A stretch of DNA of 64,000 bases from Alphaproteobacteria bacterium. Its GTDB lineage: Bacteria > Pseudomonadota > Alphaproteobacteria > Micropepsales > Micropepsaceae. Of this stretch, positions 53,047-63,467 are shown piece by piece. Location: positions 1-64,000 of the forward strand of contig CANJBZ010000005.1 in NCBI GenBank assembly GCA_947473475.1. The letters run 5' to 3'. Made by a program: the position numbers and the translations under genes. Under the pieces are notes generated by a model, which worked only from the letters and a program-made list of their open reading frames with translations, had not been told where the DNA came from and ran no database searches. Each line of letters starts with the position of its first letter. The stretch's first letter is position 1.

Positions 53047-54078
53047 TCACGCCGCCTTTTCCAAATCGGCTTTCCACTGACCGCGCTCGGCAAGGCCGTT
53101 CATGTGCGCACGGTGCGCAAAGGCGCGCTGTCCGGCCGCGACGTTCTCGGGTTTGCCGGCCCAAACCTTTTGCGGCTCATGCTGCAAGGCGCGGCCATAG
53201 GAGAAGGTGACGGGCCAGGGCAGCGGTCCCATCGCATTCATCAGGCTCAGGTGCTGCGTGGCTTCTGTGTCCGCTTGCCCGCCCGACAGGAATGCGATGC
53301 CCGCAACGGCAGGCGGCACGCATTCTTTCAGAATACGGACGGTCTCGGACGCGACCTGTTCGGGGCTGGCGCGGTTGGCGTTCTTCTTGCCGGAGATCAC
53401 CATGTTCGGCTTCAGTACGATGCCTTCCAGCATGACGCGCTGATAGAACAGCTCCTGGAAAGTCGTCTTCAGCACCCATTCCGTTACGCGCGCGCAGGTA
53501 TCGATGTCGTGCGCGCCGTCCATCAGGACTTCGGGTTCAACGATTGGGACGATGTTATGCTCCTGGCAGATTGCCGCATATCGCGCCAATGCGTGCGCAT
53601 TCGTGTGCAGGCAGGTATGCGAGGGGATCGGCGGCGTCCCGGCGGCAATATCGATCACCGCACGCCATTTCGCGAACAGCGCACCGAGTTTGTAATATTC
53701 GTCCAGGCGCGCGCCCAAACCGTCCAGGCCTTCGGTGATCACTTCGCCGGGGCAGCCGTGCAGCGGCACGACGCCCTTGTCGACCTTGATGCCCGGAATG
53801 GAGCCCGCGTCTGTGATCAGCTTCGCCAGCGGCGTGCCGTCCTTGGCGTTCTGGCGGATGGTCTCGTCGTACAGGATTACGCCGGAGATGTTTTTGGTCA
53901 TCGCGGTGGTGGTGCGGAACAGCATCTCGCGATAATCGCGGCGGTTGCTTTCCGTCGATTCCACGCCGATTGCGTCGAAGCGCTTCTTGATCGTGCCCGA
54001 ACTCTCGTCGGCGGCCAGAATGCCCTTGCCCGGCGCCACCATCGCTTTGGCGACACTCATCAGCTGTTCTTTATTCAT
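53047..54078 (-). CDS. fba: Fructose-bisphosphate aldolase, class I
   Basis: 343 residues from ATG 54078 (GAGGGA upstream); a 108-codon in-frame extension upstream is antisense to pgk and ignored. MVAPGKGILAADESSGTIKKRF and the Schiff-base lysine in IVLKPNMVISGKKN identify a class I (metal-independent) aldolase rather than the class II enzyme usual in many bacteria. It cleaves fructose-1,6-bisphosphate to GAP and DHAP. It is in one operon with tkt, gap and pgk, 10 bp after pgk. Confidence 0.93.
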   Translation of the reverse strand: MNKEQLMSVAKAMVAPGKGILAADESSGTIKKRFDAIGVESTESNRRDYREMLFRTTTAMTKNISGVILYDETIRQNAKDGTPLAKLITDAGSIPGIKVDKGVVPLHGCPGEVITEGLDGLGARLDEYYKLGALFAKWRAVIDIAAGTPPIPSHTCLHTNAHALARYAAICQEHNIVPIVEPEVLMDGAHDIDTCARVTEWVLKTTFQELFYQRVMLEGIVLKPNMVISGKKNANRASPEQVASETVRILKECVPPAVAGIAFLSGGQADTEATQHLSLMNAMGPLPWPVTFSYGRALQHEPQKVWAGKPENVAAGQRAFAHRAHMNGLAERGQWKADLEKAA

Positions 54079-54088
54079 CCTTCGTCCC

Positions 54089-55285
54089 TCATTTTCCGGC
54101 CAACGCCGCCACCCCCGGCAGCGTACGGCCTTCAAGCCATTCAAGAAATGCGCCACCTGCGGTCGAAACATAGGTGAAATCGTCGACCACCCCGGCATGG
54201 GCCAAGGCAGCCACCGTGTCGCCGCCGCCCGCAACCGACAGCAGCTTGCCGTCTTTGGTGCGTTCGGCCACCGCCTTCGCCGCCGATGTCGTGCCGCGGT
54301 CGAACGGCGGGATTTCAAATGCGCCGAACGGTCCGTTCCAAACGACAGTCTTGGTTTTATCGAGCTGACGGCCAAAGGCCTGGATCGTTCTCGGACCAAC
54401 ATCCAGGATCATCTCGTCCTCGTCCACATCGGCAATGCCGACGATGCGGGACGATGCCCCGGCTTTGAACTCCCGCGCCACAACGACGTCGGACGGCAGC
54501 AGCACCATCGCGCCGCCGGTCTCCGCCTTCGCCAGAATGCGCTGCGCGGTTTCGACCTGATCCTTTTCGGCCAGCGATTTGCCGATGGCGTGACCTTGCG
54601 CCAGCAGGAACGTGTTTGCCATGGCGCCGCCGATAACCAGCACATTGACGCGCGCAACCAGATTTTCCAGCAGCGCGATCTTGCTGGAAATTTTGGCGCC
54701 GCCGACGACGGCCATCAGCGGCCGCTCGGGCTTGTCCAGCGCCTTGGCCAGATGCGAAAGCTCCGCTTCCATGGAGCGGCCCGCCGCTGAGGGGAGCAGA
54801 TGCGCCAGCCCTTCGGTCGAAGCATGGGCGCGATGGGCAGCCGAGAATGCGTCGTTCACATAGATGTCGCCATTCGCAGCCAGCGCCTTCGCAAATTCCG
54901 GGTCGTTCTTCTCTTCGCCTTTGTGGAAGCGAGTGTTTTCCAGCAGCAGCACGTCGCCATCGCTAAGCTTGTCGACCGCGGCTTCCGCCACCGGGCCAAC
55001 GCAATCGTCCGCGAAAGCGACGGGACGCTTCAGCACTTCGGCCAACGCCGCCGCGACCGGCTTCAGCGACATCTCCGGGACGACTTTGCCGCCGGGCCGT
55101 TCGAAATGGGACAGCACGATCACCCGCGCGCCCTTTTCGGACAATTCACGAACTGTCGGGGCTTGCCGCTCGATGCGCGTCGCATCCGTGACCTTACCGT
55201 CCTTCATGGGGACGTTCAGGTCGAGGCGCACGAGCACGCGTTTGCCGCGCACCTCAATGTCATCGAGGGTCTTGTAATCAGCCAC
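54089..55285 (-). CDS. pgk: Phosphoglycerate kinase
   Basis: 398 residues, usual length. [19 protein letters not shown] near the start, substrate-binding [12 protein letters not shown], hinge GGAKISSK and nucleotide-binding GGGDTVAAL are all present. Catalyses the first ATP-forming step of glycolysis and the reverse in gluconeogenesis. Third gene of the tkt-gap-pgk-fba operon, 64 bp after gap. Confidence 0.97.
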   Translation of the reverse strand: MADYKTLDDIEVRGKRVLVRLDLNVPMKDGKVTDATRIERQAPTVRELSEKGARVIVLSHFERPGGKVVPEMSLKPVAAALAEVLKRPVAFADDCVGPVAEAAVDKLSDGDVLLLENTRFHKGEEKNDPEFAKALAANGDIYVNDAFSAAHRAHASTEGLAHLLPSAAGRSMEAELSHLAKALDKPERPLMAVVGGAKISSKIALLENLVARVNVLVIGGAMANTFLLAQGHAIGKSLAEKDQVETAQRILAKAETGGAMVLLPSDVVVAREFKAGASSRIVGIADVDEDEMILDVGPRTIQAFGRQLDKTKTVVWNGPFGAFEIPPFDRGTTSAAKAVAERTKDGKLLSVAGGGDTVAALAHAGVVDDFTYVSTAGGAFLEWLEGRTLPGVAALAGK

Positions 55286-55349
55286 GGGAAATCCGCCTCT
55301 CCTCGCCCTTCAAACCATACTGCCCCACAAGGCGGGACGAAGAAACGCG

Positions 55350-56357
55350 TCAGATCAGCTTCGCCATCGCGATGGCGGTGTCCAGCATTCGATTCGAGAA
55401 GCCCCACTCATTGTCGTACCAGGACATGACGCGAACGAAATTGCCGTTCATCACCTTGGTCTGATCCAGCGCGAACGACGACGAATGCGGATCGTGGTTG
55501 AAATCGGCGGAAACCAGCGGGGCGTCCACGATATTCAGGATGCCCTTAAGCTCCTGAGCGGCGGCGCGCTGCATAGCTTCGTTGACTTCCTTCACGGTGG
55601 TAGGACGCTTGGTTACCACCTTGAAATCGATCACGGAAACATTCGGCGTCGGCACCCGGATGGAAACGCCGTCCAGCTTGCCGTTGAGGTCCGGCAACAC
55701 CAGACCCACGGCCTTTGCCGCGCCGGTCGAAGTCGGGATCATCGACACCGCCGCGGCACGCGCGCGATAGAGATCCTTGTGCATCTGATCGAGCGAAGGC
55801 TGGTCGTTGGTGTAGGAGTGAATCGTGGTCATGAAGCCGTGTTCGATGCCAATGGCATCGTGCAGCACCTTGGCGACCGGGGCGAGGCAGTTCGTGGTGC
55901 AAGAGGCGTTGGAGACAATGATGTCCTCCTTCGTCAGCTTCTGGTGATTGACGCCATAGACAACCGTCAGATCGACGCCGTCGGCGGGCGCGGAAATCAA
56001 CACGCGTTTGGCGCCGGCCGTCAGATGGGCGGACGCCTTTTCTTTCGACGTGAAAATGCCCGTGCATTCGAAGGCGATATCGACGCCCAGCTCCTTATGC
56101 GGCAGCTCGGCGGGGTTCTTGATGGCGGTGACGCGGATGGCGTGGCCGTCCACGATCATGCTGTCGCCTTTGACCTCGACCTTGCCGGGGAAGCGGCCAT
56201 GCACCGAGTCGTATCGCAGCAAATGTGCGTTGGTCTCAACCGGCCCCAGGTCGTTGATCGCCACGACCTCAAGATCCGTGCGGCCCGTCTCCAGGATGGC
56301 GCGCAGAACGAGGCGCCCAATTCGTCCGAATCCGTTGATCGCGACACGCACGGCCAT
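55350..56357 (-). CDS. gap: Glyceraldehyde-3-phosphate dehydrogenase, type I
   Basis: 335 residues. NAD-binding N-terminus [17 protein letters not shown], active-site Cys in [19 protein letters not shown], and the conserved [14 protein letters not shown] near the C-terminus. Converts GAP to 1,3-bisphosphoglycerate. It begins 16 bp after tkt and is followed by pgk. Confidence 0.97.
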   Translation of the reverse strand: MAVRVAINGFGRIGRLVLRAILETGRTDLEVVAINDLGPVETNAHLLRYDSVHGRFPGKVEVKGDSMIVDGHAIRVTAIKNPAELPHKELGVDIAFECTGIFTSKEKASAHLTAGAKRVLISAPADGVDLTVVYGVNHQKLTKEDIIVSNASCTTNCLAPVAKVLHDAIGIEHGFMTTIHSYTNDQPSLDQMHKDLYRARAAAVSMIPTSTGAAKAVGLVLPDLNGKLDGVSIRVPTPNVSVIDFKVVTKRPTTVKEVNEAMQRAAAQELKGILNIVDAPLVSADFNHDPHSSSFALDQTKVMNGNFVRVMSWYDNEWGFSNRMLDTAIAMAKLI

Positions 56358-56373
56358 GGCACTATTTCCTTTT

Positions 56374-58389
56374 CTAATGAGCCTTTTTGGTCAGGTGGCT
56401 AAGGGCGGCTTCCGCCGCAGCCTCAGGCGTAATACCGAATTTCTGATATAGTTCCTTATATGGTGCGCTCGCGCCGAAACCGTTCATACCGACAAAAGCG
56501 CCACTGGCGCCTATATAGCGGGCCCAACCGAAAGGCGAGGCCGCTTCGATGGCAACGTTAACAGCCGCCGAATCAAGGATTTGCGACCGGTAGGCCCGGT
56601 CCTGCTCCTCAAACAGCTCCCAGCACGGCATGGACACAACGCGCGCCCCGATACCTTGGCGCTGCAATATGTCGCGTGCCGCCACCGCAATCTCAACCTC
56701 GGACCCAGTCGCCATGAATGTCACCTGCAAGGGGCCTTCGCTTTCCCGCAGGATATAGGCGCCGCGCGCGCAGCGGTTTTCCGGCGTGTGCTCGGTCCGC
56801 AGTAGCGGAAGGTTCTGCCGCGAGAGGGCCATCAGCGAGGGCCGCTTGTTCTGGTTCATCGCCAGTTCCCAGCACTCAGCTGTCTCCACCGCGTCCGCCG
56901 GGCGCATGACCAGGAGATTGGGAATGGCCCGCAGCGCGGCCAGATGCTCCACCGGCTGGTGGGTTGGGCCGTCTTCGCCAAGGCCGATGGAATCGTGAGT
57001 CATCACATAGATGACCCGCTGTTCCATGAGTGCCGACAACCGGATCGAGGGCCTGCAATAGTCGGAAAACACCAGGAACGTGCCCGAAAAAGGTATCAGC
57101 CCGCCATGCAGCGCCATGCCGTTCATGGCGGCGGCCATGCCGTGCTCCCGCACGCCGTAGTGAACGAAGCGGCCGTTATAATTGTCCGGTGAAACGACCG
57201 GATCGTTCTTGGTCTTGGTCAGGTTGGAGCCGGTCAGGTCGGCCGATCCGCCGATCGTCGCCGGCACTTCGGCATTGACGACTTCCAGCGCCATTTCCGA
57301 GGCTTTGCGCGTGGCGACAGTGGTTTTGTCCGCCACGAACTTCTGCTTCAGGGCGTTTATGCCTGCGCCGAACGCAGGGGGGATTTCGCCCGCGAGCGCG
57401 GAATCGAACTGTACGCGCAACGCGCGATCGGCATCCGAATGCCGTGCCCGCCACGCTTTGCAGGCGTCCGCTCCGCGCGATCCGGCGGTTCGCCACGCGG
57501 CCGTGATCTCTTCAGGAATCTCAAACGGGGGGAAAGGCCAGCCAAGTGCGGCTCGCGCCCCGGCAATTTCCTCGGCGCCAAGGGGCTCGCCATGAGCCTT
57601 TGACGTTCCGGCACGTTTCGGAGCGCCAAAACCGATCTTGGTCCGGCAGGCGATCAGCACGGGGCGATCGCTGTTTTGCGCGTCCTGCAAAGCCGATGCG
57701 ATGGCGTCGGCGTCGTGCCCGTCGACGCGGACAGCCGCCCAGCCCATCGACTCGAACCGCATCAGCGCATCGGTCGAGTCGGACAAAGACGTCGCACCAT
57801 CGATGGAAATAAGATTGTCGTCATACAGCACGATCAGCCGGCCCAGCTTCAAATGCCCGGCGAGACTGCATGCTTCGTGGCTGACGCCCTCCATGAGGTC
57901 GCCATCGCTGGCGATCACATAGGTTTTGTGATCGACCAGAGCATCGCCGAACCGGGCGTTCAGGATGCGCTCGGCAAGCGCCATGCCGACAGCGTTGGAA
58001 ATGCCTTGCCCCAACGGCCCGGTGGTCGTCTCGATGCCCGGAATGAAGCCGTGCTCAGGGTGGCCAGCGCAGGGGCTTCCCATCTGCCGGAAGCGTTTGA
58101 TGTCGTCGATGCCGATGCCGGGGTAGCCCGTCAGATAGAGCAGCGCATACAGCAGCATCGAGCCATGGCCGGCGGACAGCACGAAGCGGTCGCGGTCGGG
58201 CCAGGACGGATCGGCAGGGTCGAATTTCAGAAAGCGCGTGAACAACACGGTCGCCACATCGGCCATGCCCATGGGCATGCCGGGGTGACCGGATTTTGCG
58301 GCTTCGACGGCATCCATTGCGAGCGCGCGAATGGCGTTCGCCATGAGTCTCGAGCCGTCCTTCGTCGTCGGAACCGGTGCGGAATTCAT
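56374..58389 (-). CDS. tkt: Transketolase
   Basis: 671 residues from ATG 58389 (GAGGG upstream). Thiamine-pyrophosphate motif: [30 protein letters not shown] (GDG-type variant). The substrate-binding N-terminal [17 protein letters not shown], a central [27 protein letters not shown] and a C-terminal transketolase domain complete the family layout. It moves two-carbon units in the pentose phosphate pathway. First gene of the tkt-gap-pgk-fba operon, divergent from the DUF4164 gene. Confidence 0.96.
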   Translation of the reverse strand: MNSAPVPTTKDGSRLMANAIRALAMDAVEAAKSGHPGMPMGMADVATVLFTRFLKFDPADPSWPDRDRFVLSAGHGSMLLYALLYLTGYPGIGIDDIKRFRQMGSPCAGHPEHGFIPGIETTTGPLGQGISNAVGMALAERILNARFGDALVDHKTYVIASDGDLMEGVSHEACSLAGHLKLGRLIVLYDDNLISIDGATSLSDSTDALMRFESMGWAAVRVDGHDADAIASALQDAQNSDRPVLIACRTKIGFGAPKRAGTSKAHGEPLGAEEIAGARAALGWPFPPFEIPEEITAAWRTAGSRGADACKAWRARHSDADRALRVQFDSALAGEIPPAFGAGINALKQKFVADKTTVATRKASEMALEVVNAEVPATIGGSADLTGSNLTKTKNDPVVSPDNYNGRFVHYGVREHGMAAAMNGMALHGGLIPFSGTFLVFSDYCRPSIRLSALMEQRVIYVMTHDSIGLGEDGPTHQPVEHLAALRAIPNLLVMRPADAVETAECWELAMNQNKRPSLMALSRQNLPLLRTEHTPENRCARGAYILRESEGPLQVTFMATGSEVEIAVAARDILQRQGIGARVVSMPCWELFEEQDRAYRSQILDSAAVNVAIEAASPFGWARYIGASGAFVGMNGFGASAPYKELYQKFGITPEAAAEAALSHLTKKAH

Positions 58390-58542
58390 CGTATTGCCCT
58401 CATAAGGTGGCCTTAAGGCAGGCCTTGGCCGCACGCAAGAGCCGGAAAGCCGCGTTCCACTGGGTTCTCGTAGCCAACACTCCACAATGCAATTCGCGCG
58501 CGGGTTGCCGGGGCTTTCTTCAACGCCTAAGGTGCCAATGTC

Positions 58543-58824
58543 ATGGAACCTGCGTGCAACAGCAGACTGGACGCGGCTTTGGCGCGCTTTTCCGAGGCGG
58601 TCAGCCGCCTGGATACGGCCGTTGAACAGGGACTTTCGCGCGCGCGTGATGCCGCCAGGCTCGAGGCCGAGCTTCGGAGCGCCAACGAAGAACGCGACGG
58701 TCTCGTGGTGCGGGTGGCGAGCCTGGAAGACGAAGCCCGGGAACTCGCTGGGCTGACGGACGAAGTGGAAGACCGGCTTGACGGCGCCATCGCGGAAATC
58801 CGCGAAGTGCTGGGGCGCAATTAA
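58543..58824 (+). CDS. DUF4164 coiled-coil protein
   Basis: 93 residues, almost entirely one long coiled coil (heptads through [41 protein letters not shown]). DUF4164 proteins lie directly before zapA in alphaproteobacteria and are thought to help cell division or its regulation; experimental data are scarce. ATG 58543. It ends 13 bp before zapA and is surely co-transcribed with it. Confidence 0.85.
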   Translation: MEPACNSRLDAALARFSEAVSRLDTAVEQGLSRARDAARLEAELRSANEERDGLVVRVASLEDEARELAGLTDEVEDRLDGAIAEIREVLGRN

Positions 58825-58837
58825 AGAGGGCTCACGG

Positions 58838-59197
58838 ATGCCGCTCGTAAACGTGCTGGTGAATGGCCGGGCCTATACGGTGGCCTGCGATGAGGGCGAA
58901 GAGGACCATGTCCGCGACCTCGGACAATTCCTGGACAAGCGGGTGCGAGAGCTTTCGGGCTCTGTCGGGTCGGTCGGCGATTCCCGGCTGCTGCTGATGG
59001 CCGGCCTCGTCATCGCGGACGAACTGTCGGAAGCCCTGGCCAAATTGCACGAGCGCGAGACGGAGCTGCAGGCCCTGAAATCAGGAGAGGCCAAAGCCGC
59101 CGAAGAGCTGCAAATAAAAGAGAATCGGGCCGCGGAAGCCGTTGAAGACGCGGCCTCGATGCTGGAGGCCATTGCCGTGCGCTTGGAGCACGCCTAA
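58838..59197 (+). CDS. zapA: Cell division protein ZapA
   Basis: 119 residues from ATG 58838 (AGAGGG upstream). [36 protein letters not shown] is the ZapA N-terminal domain, followed by [13 protein letters not shown] and a long coiled coil. ZapA binds and bundles FtsZ filaments at the division site. It is followed by the 6S RNA region and fthC, the classical alphaproteobacterial order. Confidence 0.9.
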   Translation: MPLVNVLVNGRAYTVACDEGEEDHVRDLGQFLDKRVRELSGSVGSVGDSRLLLMAGLVIADELSEALAKLHERETELQALKSGEAKAAEELQIKENRAAEAVEDAASMLEAIAVRLEHA

Positions 59198-59202
59198 GTT
59201 AG

Positions 59203-59372
59203 CTCCGGGCGGGTACTGCCCCGCACGTCAGGAAAGCGATGCCCAGGGGCCTTAATGGTACTCATAGGGAGCTGTTCCTGTCCGGGATCGTGGTCCCGGA
59301 CATACGGTGCCCACCTGCATCTGCAGGCCCGTGAGGATCCAAATCCAACGGCTACGGCGGTCCCGCCCACTT
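59203..59372 (+). ncRNA. ssrS: 6S RNA (ssrS) candidate
   Basis: Lies between zapA and fthC, the conserved site of 6S RNA in alphaproteobacteria. The sequence folds as one long interrupted hairpin: closing stem GGGCGGG (59207-59213) with CCCGCCC (59362-59368), a middle stem GGGCCT with AGGCCC, a large open central part, and a perfect 9-bp apical hairpin TGTCCGGGA / TCCCGGACA (59279-59287 and 59294-59302). This matches the 6S layout, which mimics an open promoter and binds sigma70 RNA polymerase. Exact ends are uncertain. Confidence 0.65.
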
Positions 59373-59425
59373 ATTTCCTGGATTTCCTCCCCCCGGGGGG
59401 GACCTGCCGGGAGTTTAGCCTCCAC

Positions 59426-59452
59426 ATCACCTCCCCCATGCGGGGAGGTGAT
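59426..59452. repeat. Short CACCTCCCC palindrome
   Basis: ATCACCTCCCC and GGGGAGGTGAT form an 11-bp stem with a 5-nt loop, followed by TGAATATG as in the copy at 41148-41177. It lies in the leader of fthC, after the 6S RNA. Confidence 0.7.
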
Positions 59453-59530
59453 TGAATATGGGATTGCCTCGCTGAGCCGCGTGATAGTTGCATCTGTTAC
59501 AAGCGGTCGATGCCTGCGAAAAACCACTCC

Positions 59531-60121
59531 ATGACCATCGCCGAAGAAAAAGAAGCCATCCGCAAACAAGCCCTGGACCGCCGCGCCGCGCTGAAGGCTG
59601 ACGTCCCCGAGCTGAGCCGCGCTCTGGCGCGCAAATTCGTCGAACTGGTGCCCATTCCCACGGGCGCGGTCGTCTCGGCCTATTTTGCCATTGGCGATGA
59701 AGCCGATCCCGCGCCGCTGATCGAAGCGCTTCGCGCCCGCGGCCATAAAATCGTGCTGCCGCGTGTCGCGGGCAGGGGAAAGCCGCTTAACTTTCACCTG
59801 TGGGAAGAAGGCGCGCAGCTTGTGCCCGGCGGCTTTGGCCTTTCCGAGCCGGCCCGTGATTGGCCGCTGCTCGATCCCGACGTGCTGGCCGTGCCGCTGC
59901 TGGGCTTCGATCGCCAGGGCTATCGCATAGGTTACGGCGCGGGCTTCTACGACCGCACGCTGCAACGCTTGCGCGCGATGAAACCCATCGTCGCGGCCAG
60001 CTATTGCTTCAGCGTACAGGAATTCGCCGCCATTCCCCATGACGAGAACGATCAGAAGCTCGACTGGATCGTGACGGAAAAAGATGCCGCACGCGTTTCG
60101 CTACAGACCAAGCCACTGTAA
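59531..60121 (+). CDS. 5-formyltetrahydrofolate cyclo-ligase
   Basis: 196 residues from ATG 59531 (an earlier ATG at 59510 would add seven). Signature KIVLPRVAGRGKPLNFHLWEEG, then GFDRQGYRIGYGAGFYDRTLQRL (substrate and ATP site) identifies the family (YgfA/FthC/MTHFS). It converts 5-formyl-THF to 5,10-methenyl-THF using ATP. The place after zapA and a 6S RNA is characteristic. It ends 9 bp before the YmdB-like gene. Confidence 0.92.
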   Translation: MTIAEEKEAIRKQALDRRAALKADVPELSRALARKFVELVPIPTGAVVSAYFAIGDEADPAPLIEALRARGHKIVLPRVAGRGKPLNFHLWEEGAQLVPGGFGLSEPARDWPLLDPDVLAVPLLGFDRQGYRIGYGAGFYDRTLQRLRAMKPIVAASYCFSVQEFAAIPHDENDQKLDWIVTEKDAARVSLQTKPL

Positions 60122-60130
60122 TAGAACCGC

Positions 60131-60946
60131 ATGCGTATTCTCTTTATCGGCGATGTGATCGGAAAACCTGGGCGAGACGTGCTGGCGGCAGAGCTGCCGC
60201 AATTGCGCGAGCGTCTCAATTTAGACTTCGTCATCGCCAATGGCGAAAACGCGGCGGGCGGCTTCGGCATCACCCGCAACGTCGCCAATGAGCTGTTCGC
60301 CACCGGTGTCGACGTGCTGACCAGCGGCAATCACTGGATGGATCAGCGCGAAATCCTGACCTTCATCGACAGCGAAGAACACATCCTCAGGCCGCTGAAT
60401 TATCCGCGCGGTACGCCGGGACGCGGCGCCAATTTGTATCAGACCCGCAACGGCGGCAGCATTCTGGTGATCAATGCGATGGGCCGCGTACACATGGACC
60501 CATTGGACGATCCCTTCGCCGCGGTGGACGCCGAGCTTGCGGCCTGTCCATTACGCGAGGCGGCAGATGCCATCCTTGTCGATATCCATGCCGAGGCGAC
60601 CTCGGAAAAAATGGCCATGGGGCAATTCTGCGATGGCCGCGTGTCGTGCGTGGTGGGTTCGCACAGCCATATTCCGACCGCCGATGCGCAGGTCCTTCCC
60701 AACGGCACCGGCTATCAAACCGATGCAGGCGCCTGCGCCGATTATGATTCCGTCATCGGCATGGACAAATTCGAGCCGTTGCAGCGGTTCACCAAAAAAA
60801 TGCCTACGGGGCGAATGACCCCCGCCACCGGACCCGCCACTCTATGCGGCGTCTTCGTCGAAACCGACCGCCTGACCGGCCTCGCGCTCCGCTGCGAGCC
60901 GGTGCGCGTCGGCGGCCGTCTTATTCAAGCGATACCTTTCGTCTGA
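60131..60946 (+). CDS. YmdB-type metallophosphoesterase
   Basis: 271 residues of the TIGR00282 family. Metal ligands are seen in GDVIGKPGRDV, ANGENAAGGFGITR, SGNHWMDQREI, DIHAEATSEKMAMGQ and GSHSHIPTAD. The family acts as a cyclic-nucleotide phosphodiesterase (YmdB of Bacillus); in alphaproteobacteria its substrate is not settled. Directly follows fthC with a 9-bp gap, so the pair is probably one operon. Confidence 0.88.
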   Translation: MRILFIGDVIGKPGRDVLAAELPQLRERLNLDFVIANGENAAGGFGITRNVANELFATGVDVLTSGNHWMDQREILTFIDSEEHILRPLNYPRGTPGRGANLYQTRNGGSILVINAMGRVHMDPLDDPFAAVDAELAACPLREAADAILVDIHAEATSEKMAMGQFCDGRVSCVVGSHSHIPTADAQVLPNGTGYQTDAGACADYDSVIGMDKFEPLQRFTKKMPTGRMTPATGPATLCGVFVETDRLTGLALRCEPVRVGGRLIQAIPFV

Positions 60947-60988
60947 CGTTAACTTGATCTGCCGGCCCGGCCGCGCCATATCGGCGGT

Positions 60989-61765
60989 ATGCTCCCGAGC
61001 CTGTTTATCTCCCATGGCGCGCCGACGCTGCCTTTGACCGAGTGTCCGGCGCGCGAATTCCTGAAGGGCTTGGGCAGTCAACTCCCGCGCCCTCGGGCCG
61101 TGCTGGCAATTTCCGCGCATTGGGAAAGCGATGCTCCCACGCTCAATCGCGTGGCGCGCAACGACACCATTCACGACTTTTACGGCTTTCCGGAGGAGCT
61201 CTACCGCTTTCAATACCCAGCGCCGGGATCTGCCGCGCTCGCCGAGCAGGCGGCAAAGGCTCTGGCCCTGGCAGGCTTTGTGCCCAAGCTCGACAATGTG
61301 CGCGGCCTCGACCACGGGGCCTGGGTGCCGCTGCTTCTGGCGTACCCTCACGCGGACATTCCGGTTGTCCAACTGAGCATTCAGACCCCGCTCGGGCCGG
61401 AGCACCATTGGAAGCTCGGACGCGCCCTGGCGCCGCTTCGCCATCAGGATGTGCTGATCGTCGGAAGCGGCAGTCTTACGCACAACCTCCGCAGCATGGC
61501 GCGTGGGCAGATCGATGCGCCGGAACCGGCCTGGTCGAAGGAATTTTCCGATTGGATTCATGCGGCCCTGATCCACCGACATACGGCCGATCTGTTTGCC
61601 TACCGGCGCTTGGCGCCGCATGCGGCTTACGCCCATCCCCAGGACGACCACTTTGTTCCTCTGTTCGCTGCACTGGGCGCGGGCGGTGAGGGGAGCAAGG
61701 CGAAGCGTCTGCATCAGAGCACGACCTACGGCTCCCTGCGTATGGACTGCTACGCCTTCCACTGA
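60989..61765 (+). CDS. DODA-type extradiol ring-opening dioxygenase-like protein
   Basis: 258 residues, class III LigB-like fold. Probable metal ligands: His in FISHGAPTLPLTECPA, His in AISAHWES and the central GLDHGAWVPLLLAYP. The DODA/YgiD branch includes DOPA 4,5-dioxygenases and bacterial proteins of open function. It lies 42 bp after the phosphoesterase; co-transcription is possible. There is no aromatic-degradation gene beside it. Confidence 0.85.
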   Translation: MLPSLFISHGAPTLPLTECPAREFLKGLGSQLPRPRAVLAISAHWESDAPTLNRVARNDTIHDFYGFPEELYRFQYPAPGSAALAEQAAKALALAGFVPKLDNVRGLDHGAWVPLLLAYPHADIPVVQLSIQTPLGPEHHWKLGRALAPLRHQDVLIVGSGSLTHNLRSMARGQIDAPEPAWSKEFSDWIHAALIHRHTADLFAYRRLAPHAAYAHPQDDHFVPLFAALGAGGEGSKAKRLHQSTTYGSLRMDCYAFH

Positions 61766-61877
61766 TGGGGGCCACTGAGGGCCGGACCGGTTAACGCTGC
61801 CACCGCCCTTGAACGGGGCATTTAACCCCGCTATCTGAGCCGGAACCTGTTCCAGACCAGCTTTCGGAAAACCGCCC

Positions 61878-62627
61878 ATGGCCGGCCATTCACAGTTCAA
61901 GAACATTATGTTCCGGAAGAACAAGCAGGACGCTCAGCGTTCCAAGCTGTTCTCCAAGCTCTCGCGCGAAATCACGGTCGCCGCCAAGCAGGGCCTGCCG
62001 GACCCCGCGCACAACGCCCGCCTGCGCGCCGCCGTTATCGCCGCCAAGGCGCAGAGCATGTCGAAGGACGTCATCGACCGCGCCATCAAGAAAAGTCAGG
62101 GCGGTGAAGCCGAAAACTATGAAGAGGTGCGCTACGAAGGCTTCGGCGCCGGCGGGGTCGCGATCATCGTGGAAGCGCTGACCGACAACCGCAACCGCAC
62201 CGCCGCCGATGTGCGCTCTGCCTTCTCGAAATATGGCGGGGCAATGGGCGAGAACGGCTCGGTGTCGTTCATGTTCAGCCGGGTGGGATCGATCATTTAT
62301 CCCGGCACTGCGGGCGATGCCGATTCCATGCTGGAACTGGCGATTGACGTGGGCGCCGATGAATCCATCTCATCGAGCGACGGCCACGAATTTCTGACCA
62401 AGGTTGAAGACTTCGCCGCCGTGCGCGAGGCGCTGGAAGCCAAGCTCGGTGCGCCGTTAAGCGCCAAGATCATCTGGCGTCCCGGCAATACCGTGCAGGT
62501 GGGCGAGGATTCCGCCGAGACGCTGACGAAATTGCTCGATGCCCTGGACGATCACGACGATGTCCAGAACGTCTACGCCAATTACGAAATGAGCGAGGCG
62601 CTGATGGAGAAACTCTCCGCCGCCTAA
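61878..62627 (+). CDS. yebC: YebC/PmpR-type regulator or translation factor
   Basis: 249 residues. [37 protein letters not shown] is the family N-terminus. The three-domain layout continues with [30 protein letters not shown] and the C-terminal [15 protein letters not shown]. YebC was annotated as a transcription factor and is now also linked to relief of ribosome stalling at proline stretches. It precedes ruvC, a conserved neighbour order. Confidence 0.93.
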   Translation: MAGHSQFKNIMFRKNKQDAQRSKLFSKLSREITVAAKQGLPDPAHNARLRAAVIAAKAQSMSKDVIDRAIKKSQGGEAENYEEVRYEGFGAGGVAIIVEALTDNRNRTAADVRSAFSKYGGAMGENGSVSFMFSRVGSIIYPGTAGDADSMLELAIDVGADESISSSDGHEFLTKVEDFAAVREALEAKLGAPLSAKIIWRPGNTVQVGEDSAETLTKLLDALDDHDDVQNVYANYEMSEALMEKLSAA

Positions 62628-62689
62628 TGCTGTTGCACCGGCCGTAATGAATCGCGGACACTGCTGGAAGCGATTCTCCAGGTGCCGCA

Positions 62690-63205
62690 TTGGCCGTAAC
62701 CATCCGCATTGCCGGCTTCGATCCGGGCCTGTCACGCACCGGCTGGGGCGTGATTGAGGTGACCGGCTCAAAACTGATGCATATCGCCAACGGCGTGATC
62801 GCCACGGCGGCATCGCTGCCGCTGGCCGAAAGGCTGGCGATCCTGCACAGCGGTATCCGTGCGGTGCTGGTGGAATATGCGCCGCAGGATGTGGCCGTTG
62901 AACAAGCCTTCGTTGCGAAAGACCCGCTGGCCGCTTTGAAGCTTGGCCACGCGCGCGCCATCGCTTTGCTGGCTGCGGCGGAAGCCGGTCTGAACATCGC
63001 CGAATATGCACCCAACCACATCAAGAAGTCGGTCGTCGGCGTCGGCCATGCCGACAAAATTCAGGTGCAAGCCATGGTGCGGCGGCTGTTGCCGACGGCT
63101 CGCTTCGAAACGGCCGATGCTGCCGACGCTTTGGCCTGTGCCATTGCCCACGCCCATCTTGCCGGTACCAACGCGCGAATGGCCGCGCTCCTCGCCCAAT
63201 GTTGA
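62690..63205 (+). CDS. ruvC: Holliday junction endodeoxyribonuclease RuvC
   Basis: 171 residues from a TTG start at 62690 (CCAGG upstream). Catalytic acids: Asp in AGFDPGLSRTGW, Glu in VAVEQAFVAKDP and the pair in DAADALACAIAHAH. RuvC cuts Holliday junctions symmetrically during recombination, with RuvAB. It is followed by a family-B repeat and then ruvA. Confidence 0.93.
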   Translation: MAVTIRIAGFDPGLSRTGWGVIEVTGSKLMHIANGVIATAASLPLAERLAILHSGIRAVLVEYAPQDVAVEQAFVAKDPLAALKLGHARAIALLAAAEAGLNIAEYAPNHIKKSVVGVGHADKIQVQAMVRRLLPTARFETADAADALACAIAHAHLAGTNARMAALLAQC

Positions 63206-63227
63206 CGCCCATGATCCTCCAGCCCTT

Positions 63228-63463
63228 CGCAGGGCTATCGCATATTCCATTACGTCCCCCTTGTGGGGAGGTCGAAATGCTGAAGCGGCTTCAGCCGCGA
63301 GGTATTTCGGGTGGGGGGATTGTTGCGGATAAGCTCCCCCCACCCGAAATTGCTCGCGGGAAGCGCGATCAATTTCGGCCTCCCCACGAGGGGGAGGCAA
63401 TTTCGACCCAAAAGCCTTTCGCTCGGTCCGCATATGCGGCAGCCCCCGCTGCGCAGGGGAGGA
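63228..63463. repeat. Family-B nested palindromic repeat, copy 3 (diverged)
   Basis: Inner arms ATTTCGGGTGGGGGGA (63304-63319) and TCCCCCCACCCGAAAT (63335-63350) match perfectly over 16 bp; outer arms are TCCCCCTTGTGGGGAGG and GCCTCCCCACGAGGGGG. The left edge contains the ATATTCCATTAC segment seen beside the short palindromes. The right edge provides GGGGAGGA just before ruvA. Confidence 0.75.
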
Positions 63464-63467
63464 TTGT

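Larger units (their letters stand above)
59198..59530. other. 333-bp region between zapA and fthC
   Basis: Holds the 6S-like RNA (about 59203-59372) and then a short CACCTCCCC palindrome (59426-59452). No protein-coding gene is seen in it apart from the fthC leader. Confidence 0.7.
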
